This document shows, piece by piece, positions 34,633-43,022 of a DNA stretch of 64,000 nucleotides (position 1 is its first letter; each line of letters opens with the position of its first letter). The notes under the pieces are model-generated. The model was not told the DNA's origin and made no database searches. It worked only from the letters and a program-made list of their open reading frames with translations. The stretch covers positions 1 to 64,000 of the forward strand of contig DHSR01000020.1 in the NCBI GenBank assembly GCA_002410555.1, in the 5' to 3' direction. This DNA is from Bacteroidales bacterium UBA5281. GTDB taxonomy: Bacteria > Bacteroidota > Bacteroidia > Bacteroidales > Lentimicrobiaceae. A program made the position numbers and the translations under genes.

Positions 34633-34640
34633 CAAAGATA
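34633..34640 (-). promoter_or_regulatory. -7 promoter element of the FUSC gene, supports a TTG start
   Basis: On the minus strand this reads TATCTTTG. There is no in-frame ATG between it and the TTG at 34615, so TTG initiation with a leader of about 10 nt is the simplest reading. Confidence 0.5.
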
Positions 34641-34647
34641 AAATATA

Positions 34648-34788
34648 TTATATAGCTGATTTTACTTCTGTTTTATCACAACAAAACTTAGGTTTGTTTT
34701 TATACTGAAATAGCTCTGGCATTTTAAGTCCACCGCAAAATGGACATGCTTTCTGCTCCAGATACAAACGACCAAAGCCGGTTTTCAT
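34648..34788 (-). CDS. 46-residue zinc-ribbon-like small protein (uncertain)
   Basis: An ATG at 34788 opens 46 codons ending in TAA. The sequence contains KACPFCGGLKMPELFQYK and later KFCCDK, that is CxxC and CC pairs about 20 residues apart that could hold one zinc ion. It reads as protein rather than chance and lies upstream of the FUSC gene on the same strand. I do not recognise a family. It may be a small regulator or a fragment of a larger gene. Confidence 0.4.
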   Translation of the reverse strand: MKTGFGRLYLEQKACPFCGGLKMPELFQYKNKPKFCCDKTEVKSAI

Positions 34789-34841
34789 GAATAAATAACA
34801 GCTTAAAGCCTTATTTTGACAATATATAAACTAAAAACAAG

Positions 34842-34849
34842 TACTTTTG
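34842..34849 (+). promoter_or_regulatory. -7 promoter element of the large T9SS propeller gene
   Basis: TACTTTTG matches TAnnTTTG 33 bp before the start codon. A TTG at 34816-34818 may be the -33 element, although the spacing is a few bases long. Confidence 0.5.
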
Positions 34850-34882
34850 TCCGACGCACTATTTTAAGAACAAGACTTTACG

Positions 34883-37800
34883 ATGAAATTACACTTCAGA
34901 CATGGATTCATTCTGGCGATTATCTTTTGCGGATTTTTCTGGAATGGAATTACCTTAGCTCAGCCCTCAAAAGCTGATACAGCAGCTTTTCCCTACTGGA
35001 TAGAAATGATGAAAGACCCCTCAGCTAATTTTTACGAAACACAACGCGCATTTAATGTCTATTGGGAAGGTCGTGAAGTAACCAAAGGTAGCGGTTATAA
35101 ACCTTTTAAACGCTGGGAATACATGATGCAGCAGCGGGTGTCTCCCGAAGGAATACGCCCTTTGGCTGAAAGAAACATCCGGGCTTTCTCGGAATACACT
35201 TCTACCCGTGCTCCACAAACCAATGCCAGCAACTGGCAACCCCTGGGCCCTTTTACCGTGCCATCAGGGCAAAATGGTTATCGTGGCCTGGGTCGGGTGA
35301 ATGCCATTGCTTTTCATCCCACAGATGAAAATACAGTATATATTGGCGCTCCTTCGGGCGGATTGTGGAAAACTACGGATAATGGTCTTACCTGGGTAAG
35401 TTTTACCGACGTCTTGCCCACACTTGGAGTTTCTGATATCGTTGTTGATCATACGGAAGCCGAAGTGATATACATGGGTACGGGCGACCGCGATGCCGGT
35501 GATGCCCCTGGTTTAGGCGTATGGAAAAGTTTTGATGGGGGCGAAACCTGGCAACCCAGCAATACTGGTATGGGTAATGTTACTGTAAGTAAGCTCATTA
35601 TGCATCCCAATAACAATCAGCTTATTATGGCAGCTACCAACAGTGGCATCTACAAATCAACCGATGGCGGACTAAGCTGGTCGAAAAAAGCCAGTGGCGA
35701 TTTTAAAGACCTTGTTTTTAAACCTGACAATCCCAATATAGTATACGGAGCCCAGGCAGGTAATTTCTTCAGGTCGGTGAATAATGGCGAAACCTTTACC
35801 AGGATTAGCAACGGATTACCTACCGGTTACCGGAGCGGTATTGCTGTTACCCCTGCCAATCCTGAACTGGTTTATTTCATAATAACAAATTCTGATTCGT
35901 TCAAGGGTCTTTACCGTTCTACAGATGCGGGCCTTTCGTTTTCACTGCGCTCTAACCAGCCAAATATTATGGCCTGGGATTGTGAGGGTGGCAGTGGTGG
36001 ACAAGCCTGGTATGACCTCGACATAGCCGCTGACCCGGTAGATCCCGAGGTTATTTATGCCGGTGGGGTTAATTGCTTTAAATCCACCAATGGCGGCAAT
36101 TCCTGGTTTATCACTTCTCATTGGACTGGAGATTGTGGCGTACAAGCCGTGCATGCTGACCTGCATGTGCTGGAGTTTTCGCCACTGAACAATCGTCTTT
36201 ATGCCGGAAATGATGGTGGAGCTTACTGGACCGGTAATGAAGGTCAGACCTGGACTGAAATTTCCGACGGACTGGTGATTAGCCAGGCCTATAAAATTGG
36301 ACAAAGCGCTACCAATCGCGATCTGGTAATCAACGGTTATCAGGACAACGGAACTTCCACCTATATTGGAGGTACCTGGGAAGCTGTAGGTGGCGGTGAT
36401 GGAATGGAATGTGCCTTTGACCCAAACGATGATCGCTACAGCTACTCAACAGTTTACTATGGCGTCATTAATCGCATATTCAACCACTACCCGCAGGGAA
36501 GAATTGCCGGTCAAAATGTAAACGGCATTACAGAAAGTGGCGCCTGGGTTACCCCATTTCTCATTGACCACAATGATGGCAACATCATGTTCATTGGTTA
36601 TAAAAATGTATGGAGGAGTACCAATATCAAAGCAAGCAGTACCAACAGTGTAAGCTGGACAAAAATATCTGACATCAATACCAATAATCTCAGCGTTTTG
36701 GTTCAATCGCGTGCCAATACCGATATCATATACGCCGCCAATGGAGCAAATCTGTACCGCAGCGACAATGTAAAAGCTGCTGCCGTCCAATGGACCACAT
36801 TAAGCTCAAATTTGCCGGTCAATAAAACCATTACAGCTATCGAGACCAGTCCTGCTGACGAGAATGTGGTATATGTAGTACAGCAAAATAAAATATTCAA
36901 ATCCGTAAACAAAGGGCTCACCTGGCAGGATATTACGGGTGGACTGCCTGATGTGCAGATGAATACACTTGCCTATTACCGCAATAGTCCCGAAGGCCTG
37001 TATCTTGGCACCGACATAGGGGTATTTTATAAGGATGCACCCATGAATGACTGGATATTGTTCTCGAACAGCTTCCCGGTATCTGGTATTGTTACTGAAC
37101 TGGAGATATATTACGATTCAACAGGCCCGGCTAACGATGTAATTCGCGCGGGTACTTACGGCCGCGGTTTATGGGAATCACCAATGAACTATTCCATTCC
37201 TCAACCTGATTTTGTCGCTTCTGAAACTATGGTACCCCTTGGCTGTCCGATCGATTTCATTGACTTGTCCGTGGGTATTCCTTATGAATGGAGCTGGTCT
37301 TTCCCAGGCTCAGAAACGCCCATCAGCACGGAGCAAAACCCTTCAGGCATTGTATGGAATACCGAAGGCGTCTATTCCGTGAGTCTTACCGTTACCAATC
37401 CTGCCGGCACCAATATCGAACTGAAAACAGCCTACATTACAGTAAGTAGTGAACTGATGCCTGTGCCTGCCTTCTCTGCCTCTGAAAGAATATTGTGCTC
37501 CGGTACAGCTACCGCCATTAAATTCAGTGATGAATCACCATTTTGTCCTGTCGCCTGGCAGTGGAGCTTTAATCCCGATGATGTAACTTATGTCAATGGC
37601 ACCACATCAGCGTCAGCCAATCCTGAAGTATTATTCAATGGAAACGCCAATTATGATATCACCTTACAGGTAACCAATTCAAGCGGAACTTCAACCCTAA
37701 GCATACCGGATTATATTTTAATCGGTGGTATGCCGGCACCATTTATGGAAGACTGGGAAACACAGTCACTGCAAACAAATGGCTGGGTCGTTGAAAACCC

Positions 37801-38554
37801 TGACAATAAGGTAACCTGGGAATTACTTCCGGTAAACGGAGTTGAGCAGGGGACTGTAGCCGCCGGAATAACATTTTACGCCTACGACCCTCCTCTTGGT
37901 AAGCGTGACCGCCTGATAAGTCCACCTTTAAACTTTAAAGGCTTCAATGAAATCGTTATGGGTTTCAGCCATGCTTATGCACGTCGTTATGCACAAACGG
38001 CTGATTCACTCATAGTTCTTATCTCCACCGATTGCGGAGATTCCTGGGAACGCATTGCAACATTTGCTGAAGATGGAAGCGGTAATTTCCAAACGCATCC
38101 TTTACTTCTCAATCCGCTTTTTGTACCAGAAACCGCATCGGACTGGTGCAGTGCACCGGGTAATCCTGCGTGCATTCAAATTGACCTCACCCCATGGGTG
38201 GGTATGGAAAACCTGAAAATTGCATTCGAGAGTGTGCACCGTCTCGGCAATGCACTCTATATTGACAACATCTATTTTACCAATGCCGTACCCGCAGCAT
38301 TTGAGAAACAGGATGAACCCAATATTCAGATCTATCCAAATCCTGCCAATGACCGGATTTTCATATCCTCCGCAGAGAACCTGACGAATGCAGAAGTAAC
38401 TATATATAATGCCACCGGGAAAAAGGTATATGTGACATCCGGCTTAAATGGGAAACTATTTACCATTGAAACCAGCTCCTTTGATGCAGGATTGTATCTT
38501 ATATCCGTGCAATCAGGCAATGTTCAGTTCAGGAGCAAGTTGATGATAAATTAA
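34883..38554 (+). CDS. Secreted sortilin (VPS10)-like beta-propeller protein with PKD domains and T9SS sorting domain
   Basis: This 1223-residue protein has a signal peptide (about residues 1-27), then a long propeller region (about 110-770) built from BNR/Asp-box repeats such as TTDNGLTW, SFDGGETW, STDGGLSW and STNGGNSW. Two PKD domains follow (about 773-855 and 862-945; FIDLSVGIPYEWSWSFPG, CPVAWQWSF), then a jelly-roll-like region starting EDWETQSLQTNGWVVENP, and a type IX secretion sorting domain at about 1148-1223 (IQIYPNPANDRIFI, SSFDAGLYLISVQSG). It should be secreted or surface-attached by the Por system. The substrate is unknown: Asp-box propellers bind or cleave glycans, or hold peptides as in sortilin. 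It is monocistronic. Confidence 0.9.
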   Translation: MKLHFRHGFILAIIFCGFFWNGITLAQPSKADTAAFPYWIEMMKDPSANFYETQRAFNVYWEGREVTKGSGYKPFKRWEYMMQQRVSPEGIRPLAERNIRAFSEYTSTRAPQTNASNWQPLGPFTVPSGQNGYRGLGRVNAIAFHPTDENTVYIGAPSGGLWKTTDNGLTWVSFTDVLPTLGVSDIVVDHTEAEVIYMGTGDRDAGDAPGLGVWKSFDGGETWQPSNTGMGNVTVSKLIMHPNNNQLIMAATNSGIYKSTDGGLSWSKKASGDFKDLVFKPDNPNIVYGAQAGNFFRSVNNGETFTRISNGLPTGYRSGIAVTPANPELVYFIITNSDSFKGLYRSTDAGLSFSLRSNQPNIMAWDCEGGSGGQAWYDLDIAADPVDPEVIYAGGVNCFKSTNGGNSWFITSHWTGDCGVQAVHADLHVLEFSPLNNRLYAGNDGGAYWTGNEGQTWTEISDGLVISQAYKIGQSATNRDLVINGYQDNGTSTYIGGTWEAVGGGDGMECAFDPNDDRYSYSTVYYGVINRIFNHYPQGRIAGQNVNGITESGAWVTPFLIDHNDGNIMFIGYKNVWRSTNIKASSTNSVSWTKISDINTNNLSVLVQSRANTDIIYAANGANLYRSDNVKAAAVQWTTLSSNLPVNKTITAIETSPADENVVYVVQQNKIFKSVNKGLTWQDITGGLPDVQMNTLAYYRNSPEGLYLGTDIGVFYKDAPMNDWILFSNSFPVSGIVTELEIYYDSTGPANDVIRAGTYGRGLWESPMNYSIPQPDFVASETMVPLGCPIDFIDLSVGIPYEWSWSFPGSETPISTEQNPSGIVWNTEGVYSVSLTVTNPAGTNIELKTAYITVSSELMPVPAFSASERILCSGTATAIKFSDESPFCPVAWQWSFNPDDVTYVNGTTSASANPEVLFNGNANYDITLQVTNSSGTSTLSIPDYILIGGMPAPFMEDWETQSLQTNGWVVENPDNKVTWELLPVNGVEQGTVAAGITFYAYDPPLGKRDRLISPPLNFKGFNEIVMGFSHAYARRYAQTADSLIVLISTDCGDSWERIATFAEDGSGNFQTHPLLLNPLFVPETASDWCSAPGNPACIQIDLTPWVGMENLKIAFESVHRLGNALYIDNIYFTNAVPAAFEKQDEPNIQIYPNPANDRIFISSAENLTNAEVTIYNATGKKVYVTSGLNGKLFTIETSSFDAGLYLISVQSGNVQFRSKLMIN

Positions 38555-38558
38555 CCTT

Positions 38559-38599
38559 AAGCCTGCATTTTTATAAGAAAAAAATGCAGGCTTTTTTTT
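38559..38599 (+). terminator. Intrinsic terminator of the large T9SS gene
   Basis: AAGCCTGCATTTTT (38559-38572) pairs with AAAAATGCAGGCTT ending at 38593, followed by a run of T. It starts five bases after the stop codon. Confidence 0.9.
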
Positions 38600-38620
38600 G
38601 ATTCGATATTTATTTAAAAG

Positions 38621-39340
38621 ATGCACCTGACCTATCTTCCCGGAATCGACTTAGTCCGTCACAAGCAGACAGAAGAGTTGCTTGAGGTCCCTGCTGAAGA
38701 AGTGGCCCATCTTAAAGTATTGCGACTCAAACCGGGTGACGCACTTTCGGTAACCAATGGAAGCGGAGCCATGGGTGAGGCGGAGATTTTCAACTTTTCC
38801 CGCAAAAATTGTCTGATTAAGCTGTTAGAGGTGCAGCTGCATCCACCCAAACATTACGAAGTACATCTGGCAGTGGCTCCAACCAAAAACATTGCCCGGT
38901 ATGAATGGTTTATTGAGAAAGCCACCGAAATTGGAATTGATAGCATAAGCCCGGTATGGTGCGAACATTCGGAACGTGCTCATTTACGGGTAGACAGATT
39001 GCAAAAAGTGGCTATTGCTGCCATGAAACAATCCCTCAAAGCCTGGCTGCCTGTAATTAATGAGCCCATAAAGTTGGATGAATATTTAAATACCTGTCAA
39101 AATTCAAGTCAGCAATTTATTGCCTGGATTGACGACACGGTTAATGATCATTTAAAGCATTGTATCATGACAGAAACAGCGGTCAGCATACTTATAGGAC
39201 CAGAAGGGGATTTCAGCAGGCGTGAAGTAGAATTGGCTGTTGAGCATGGTTTTAGGCCGGTAACTCTTGGCAGGGAAAGATTGCGAACCGAAACCGCTGC
39301 GCTCGTAGCCTGCCACATTGTTAACCTGTTGAATCAATAA
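38621..39340 (+). CDS. rsmE: 16S rRNA (uracil(1498)-N(3))-methyltransferase
   Basis: The 239-residue SPOUT methyltransferase has an N-terminal PUA-like part (HLKVLRLKPGDALSVTNGSG) and a C-terminal trefoil-knot domain with the SAM site IGPEGDFSRREVELA and LGRERLRTETAALVACHI. The KNIARYEWFIEKATEIGI region is also typical. It methylates U1498 of 16S rRNA in the decoding region. DUF4159 follows 13 bp downstream, an arrangement common in Bacteroidota. A degraded second copy of this gene lies at 44108-44530. Confidence 0.95.
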   Translation: MHLTYLPGIDLVRHKQTEELLEVPAEEVAHLKVLRLKPGDALSVTNGSGAMGEAEIFNFSRKNCLIKLLEVQLHPPKHYEVHLAVAPTKNIARYEWFIEKATEIGIDSISPVWCEHSERAHLRVDRLQKVAIAAMKQSLKAWLPVINEPIKLDEYLNTCQNSSQQFIAWIDDTVNDHLKHCIMTETAVSILIGPEGDFSRREVELAVEHGFRPVTLGRERLRTETAALVACHIVNLLNQ

Positions 39341-39353
39341 AAGATCAGTTAAA

Positions 39354-40010
39354 ATGAGAAAATTACTATATATACCATTGGTTCTTTTACTTTTAGGCCT
39401 TCAGAGTGCCGTTCCACCTTCAGTTGAAATAGCCCTGCTTAAGTATCGCGGCGGTGGCGACTGGTATGCCAATCCTACCTCCCTTCCCAATCTTATTGAA
39501 TTCTGTAATCAAAACCTCAACACAAGCATCAATCCCGACAACGCTACTGTTGATGTAGGCGATCCGCAGATATTTAACTATCCCTTTGTGCATATGACCG
39601 GGCATGGAAACGTGGTTTTCGACGATCAGGAAGCACGAAACCTGCGCGATTACATACTGGCGGGAGGCTTTTTGCATATTGATGACAATTATGGACTGGA
39701 TGTTTATATCCGGCCACAAATGAAAAAGGTTTTTCCTGAGCTCGACTTTGTAGAACTACCTTTTTCACATCCGATCTACCATCAGAAATATGAATTTACC
39801 AACGGGTTGCCAAAGATACATGAACATGACGGCAAGCCGGCTCAGGGCTTTGGTTTGATTTGGGAAGGCCGGCTGTTGTGTTTCTATAGTTATGAGACCG
39901 ACCTGGGTGATGGCTGGGAAGACCCCGAAGTGCACAACGACAGCCCCGAAACCCGCCTGAAAGCCCTGAAAATGGGAGCGAACCTGATTCAATATGTTTT
40001 TTCGGAATAG
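39354..40010 (+). CDS. DUF4159 domain-containing exported protein
   Basis: The 218-residue protein starts with a signal-like segment (LLYIPLVLLLLGLQSA) and carries the DUF4159 pattern: IALLKYRGGGDWYANPTSLP, YPFVHMTGHGNVVFDDQEAR, LRDYILAGGFLHIDDNYGLD and GLIWEGRLLCFYSYETDLGD. The fold is related to glutamine-amidotransferase-like domains but the function is unknown. It is coupled to rsmE on the 5' side. Its last 112 coding bases plus about 80 bp of downstream sequence are duplicated at 44531-44720. Confidence 0.88.
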   Translation: MRKLLYIPLVLLLLGLQSAVPPSVEIALLKYRGGGDWYANPTSLPNLIEFCNQNLNTSINPDNATVDVGDPQIFNYPFVHMTGHGNVVFDDQEARNLRDYILAGGFLHIDDNYGLDVYIRPQMKKVFPELDFVELPFSHPIYHQKYEFTNGLPKIHEHDGKPAQGFGLIWEGRLLCFYSYETDLGDGWEDPEVHNDSPETRLKALKMGANLIQYVFSE

Positions 40011-40713
40011 GTTTACTAAAGCAGATTAGCCGATTATCGAATTAAATTATTCTCTGATTATCGGGCCAGTGAATGGACTGTATTATAGTACTTGTGATTT
40101 TTTAACATAAAGGACTTTATCTGTTTTTATATTTTTTATCACTACTATCCGATACTTTTAATAATTAAAGTACCTGAGAATCTCATATTTTTGTAAATCA
40201 ACAAAAATTTTCAGAAATAATGAAATTACACAGGCGTAGCAAAAATAGCAAAAGAACGGTTATTCGAAAGTTTTTAGATTTAGTCGGCAGTATCTTATTT
40301 TGATGTGCTGGATAGATTGAGTAATTCTTATTCGCACCGCCAAAGGCGGAACGTAGTTAAATAAACACCGGAGAATGCCTTCGCCCTGTTTCCCTTCCAG
40401 CATTCAATACCTGAAAACTCTTAATTCAAATTTGTTTCAACATTTCAGCACCCGGCAACATTTGGGATCAAAATAAAATGTAACCATCTTTTTCAGGTTG
40501 CCGCATATTGTTTTTCTTGCTTAGTGTTAAATTTCCGGAATTTTAAAAATTCTCCCTATTCCGCTTTACCATTCACCTTCCGCTGTGTTAATTTCATCTA
40601 CGTTATTATGCAGTTGGCAAGATTTTCATTTTACCCGGCAGCCTGGTACCATACCTTTGTTTCATCAAAAGGGCCATAGCCCGCATTCAAAGTTAATCTT
40701 AAAACACCAGGCC
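40011..40713. other. 703-bp intergenic stretch, mostly without recognisable content
   Basis: Positions 40011-40090 belong to the segment duplicated at 44643-44720. A -7-like TATTTTTG at 40185-40192, an 8-bp inverted repeat (ATTTTTGT/ACAAAAAT) and a 27-codon basic ORF at 40220-40303 (RRSKNSKRTVIRKFLDLV) may be the relic of a gene start. CCGCC-AAA-GGCGG at 40337-40349 is a small hairpin. The rest holds nothing I can support except the promoter element at 40652. Confidence 0.35.
40652..40659 (+). promoter_or_regulatory. -7 promoter element of the small exported protein gene
   Basis: TACCTTTG is a full match to TAnnTTTG, 54 bp before the ATG at 40714. It supports that start over the in-frame extension beginning at 40585. 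Confidence 0.5.
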
Positions 40714-41052
40714 ATGAAAACAATGATCCTTACAACAGCAATTGCGCTGATTCTTTCATTCAGTCTTAGCGCTGCCACTAATGGCACAACAGAAAAATCC
40801 GACACCACCAAAGTGCGTATTTTTGAATCCAACACCGGGTGTGTTGATGTTTACATTATAAAACCCGGCGATGAAGTGGTAAAAATTTTCATCAGGGGTA
40901 AATCGGGCACTTCACTGATGAAAACACGGATGAAAAGAAACCAACACAAACGTATGCTGTGCTATCATTTGTCCGAACTACCTGCGGGAGAATATGCAGT
41001 TGAGGTGGAGCAAAATGGTAAGATAATATCCTCGCTGGAGATTATCAGATAA
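40714..41052 (+). CDS. Small exported protein with a predicted beta-sandwich, unknown function
   Basis: The 112-residue product has a signal peptide (ILTTAIALILSFSLSAATNG). The remainder alternates strands and a Lys/Arg-rich turn (KTRMKRNQHKRMLCYHLSEL) and ends with PAGEYAVEVEQNGKIISSLE, which resembles a single immunoglobulin-like or T9SS-tail-like beta domain. I do not recognise a family. It precedes the LytS/LytTR pair on the same strand by 134 bp, and it has its own promoter. It may be a surface or periplasmic component of that locus, but this is inference only. Confidence 0.7.
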   Translation: MKTMILTTAIALILSFSLSAATNGTTEKSDTTKVRIFESNTGCVDVYIIKPGDEVVKIFIRGKSGTSLMKTRMKRNQHKRMLCYHLSELPAGEYAVEVEQNGKIISSLEIIR

Positions 41053-41177
41053 GCTTCAGGTTTGTTATGGAGAAAGTTCTTCATCATTAGTAATAAAACG
41101 CTGGTTCCCGCACCGGCGTTTTGAATGATTTTCCCGGCACCAGTATTTTCCGGTATTCAAAATAATTATCAAAGTAT

Positions 41178-41185
41178 TACCTTTG
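41178..41185 (+). promoter_or_regulatory. -7 promoter element abutting the kinase start
   Basis: TACCTTTG lies immediately before the ATG at 41186. Transcription would then begin a few bases inside the frame, giving weight to the next ATG at 41207 as the true start or to a different promoter. Confidence 0.35.
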
Positions 41186-42244
41186 ATGTATCAAAAGTTT
41201 TGCAGTATGCTGGTTGTGCATTTTTCAAATTCCTTTTTAAGGATACCGCTTGTGATTTTGGCTGGTGTCATGCTCCGGTTTTTACTGGACCTGGGTTTTG
41301 CTTTAATTTATCGCTTCTATAGCATAGTGCGGCCTGTGCAGGAGTATCTCGGGGCCGTTCTTCTGGTAGTGCTTGTTTTTGAACTTGTTTTACTGACCAA
41401 GCGTTGGCTCAACAAGCGCATTCCCTGGGAAAAAGGACCCACGCGCAGGCTTGTCGTGGAAATTTTTATCAACACGGGTTTGATGTCATCTGTAATTATC
41501 GCTATTAGCGTTTTATCTCATATTTACATCAGCAAGGTTGAATTTATCCGGTTTTCGGATGAAGCCATCACGGCCATTTTTTACTTAATCTGGCTGGTAT
41601 TGATACCGGCTTTCGGTGAATTTGCCCTCTTTCTGTTGAACAGATACCGCTTTGGCCTTGCCGAAATTGAGAAGTTTAAGAAAGAGAACGCAGAATTTCA
41701 GTTTGAAACCTTACGCACACAGGTTAATCCGCATTTTTTGTTCAATAGCCTGAATACTTTATCCGGACTGGTTTATCACGACCGCGATAAAGCTGCGACT
41801 TTTATCAGGCATATGTCTGATGTGTATCGTTATGTGCTCGAAAACAGGAACCATGAAACCATTTCGCTACGTCAGGAAATTGAATTTATCCGGGCATTTG
41901 TATATCTTTATGAATTGCGATTCGATAAAAAATTGTCGGTCGAAATCAACATCCAGCCATCAGCTCTTAAAAAGCTGGTAGCGCCCATGACCCTTCAATT
42001 ATTGATCGAAAATGCCGTAAAGCACAATGTCGTTTCGGCACGCAATCCGCTCAAAATAAGATTGTATGACCAGGATGAAAGCAGGCTGATTGTAAGTAAC
42101 AATTTGCAGCCGAAACCCGATCGTAACCATTCCACAGCAGTGGGCCTGAAGAATATTGTGAGCCGTTATGCCTTTTTGAGCAAACAACCCGTAGTGATCA
42201 ACAAAACAGAAACTGATTTTATGGTCAGCTTACCTTTAATTTAA
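41186..42244 (+). CDS. LytS-type sensor histidine kinase (second pair)
   Basis: The 352-residue membrane kinase has about four N-terminal helices (IPLVILAGVMLRFLLDLGFA onwards), the phospho-acceptor motif VNPHFLFNSLNTLSGLVYHD near residue 190 and the ATPase region LLIENAVKHNVVSARNPLKI with VGLKNIVSRYAFLS. It is clearly paralogous to the kinase at 7344. ATG at 41207 is an alternative start suggested by a -7 box. Its regulator starts 5 bp after its stop, and the lipoprotein gene with starch-binding-like repeats follows. Confidence 0.93.
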   Translation: MYQKFCSMLVVHFSNSFLRIPLVILAGVMLRFLLDLGFALIYRFYSIVRPVQEYLGAVLLVVLVFELVLLTKRWLNKRIPWEKGPTRRLVVEIFINTGLMSSVIIAISVLSHIYISKVEFIRFSDEAITAIFYLIWLVLIPAFGEFALFLLNRYRFGLAEIEKFKKENAEFQFETLRTQVNPHFLFNSLNTLSGLVYHDRDKAATFIRHMSDVYRYVLENRNHETISLRQEIEFIRAFVYLYELRFDKKLSVEINIQPSALKKLVAPMTLQLLIENAVKHNVVSARNPLKIRLYDQDESRLIVSNNLQPKPDRNHSTAVGLKNIVSRYAFLSKQPVVINKTETDFMVSLPLI

Positions 42245-42249
42245 ATAGT

Positions 42250-43020
42250 ATGAAAGTGTTGATTGTTGAAGATGAACCCTTTGCACAGCAGGAGTTGATA
42301 AGACTGGCCAAAGAAATTAAACCCGGAATTGAGATTCTGGATTGCCTTGATACCGTATATGACACGGTGGCGTGGCTGAACAGCAACCCGTCACCCGATC
42401 TGCTTTTTCTTGACATCCAGCTCTCTGATGGTTTGAGTTTTGATATTTTTAGTCACCATAAGATAAGCTGTCCGGTGATTTTTACCACTGCTTTTGACGA
42501 ATATGCTATACGGGCTTTTAAAGTAAATAGTATAGATTATTTGCTTAAACCGATAAAAGCCAACGATTTGGAAGCAGCTTTTCAAAAACTGGAAGAGGTC
42601 AAAATATCCTATCAGGAGAATATCGATCCGTTGCTTGACTTTTCAAAGCTTGCACAACTTTTACAGCCGGCTTCGAAAGAATATAAATCAAGGTTTGTCT
42701 CCAGGGTTGGCGATTTGATTAAACATATCAGTGTAGAGGATGTTGCCTGGTTTTATGCTGAAGACAATGTTGTTTTACTGGTTACCCGCACAGATCATCG
42801 TTACATCATCGATCATACCATTGATCAGTTGTCGATGCTTGTGGATCCTGCCCTGTTTACACGGCTTAACCGGGGTGTGATAGCTAACATAAAGTCCATT
42901 GCAAAAGTGAGCAAATATTTTAATGGCAGATTAAGTATTGAACTACTGCCCGCCTGCAAGGAGCCCGTTTATGTAAGCAGGGCAAGAACACAGGGATTTA
43001 TTGAATGGCTTGATAAATAA
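42250..43020 (+). CDS. LytTR family response regulator (second pair)
   Basis: The 256-residue regulator has a receiver domain (VLIVEDEPFAQQELIRLAKE, phospho-acceptor Asp in LLFLDIQLSDGLSF, Lys in DYLLKPIKAND) and a C-terminal LytTR DNA-binding domain (VEDVAWFYAEDNVVLLVTRT, FTRLNRGVIANIKSIAKVSK). It is similar over its length to the regulator at 6568, so the two systems arose by duplication. It is coupled to the kinase (5-bp gap) and to the following lipoprotein gene (2-bp gap), so three genes form one operon. Confidence 0.94.
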   Translation: MKVLIVEDEPFAQQELIRLAKEIKPGIEILDCLDTVYDTVAWLNSNPSPDLLFLDIQLSDGLSFDIFSHHKISCPVIFTTAFDEYAIRAFKVNSIDYLLKPIKANDLEAAFQKLEEVKISYQENIDPLLDFSKLAQLLQPASKEYKSRFVSRVGDLIKHISVEDVAWFYAEDNVVLLVTRTDHRYIIDHTIDQLSMLVDPALFTRLNRGVIANIKSIAKVSKYFNGRLSIELLPACKEPVYVSRARTQGFIEWLDK

Positions 43021-43022
43021 AA

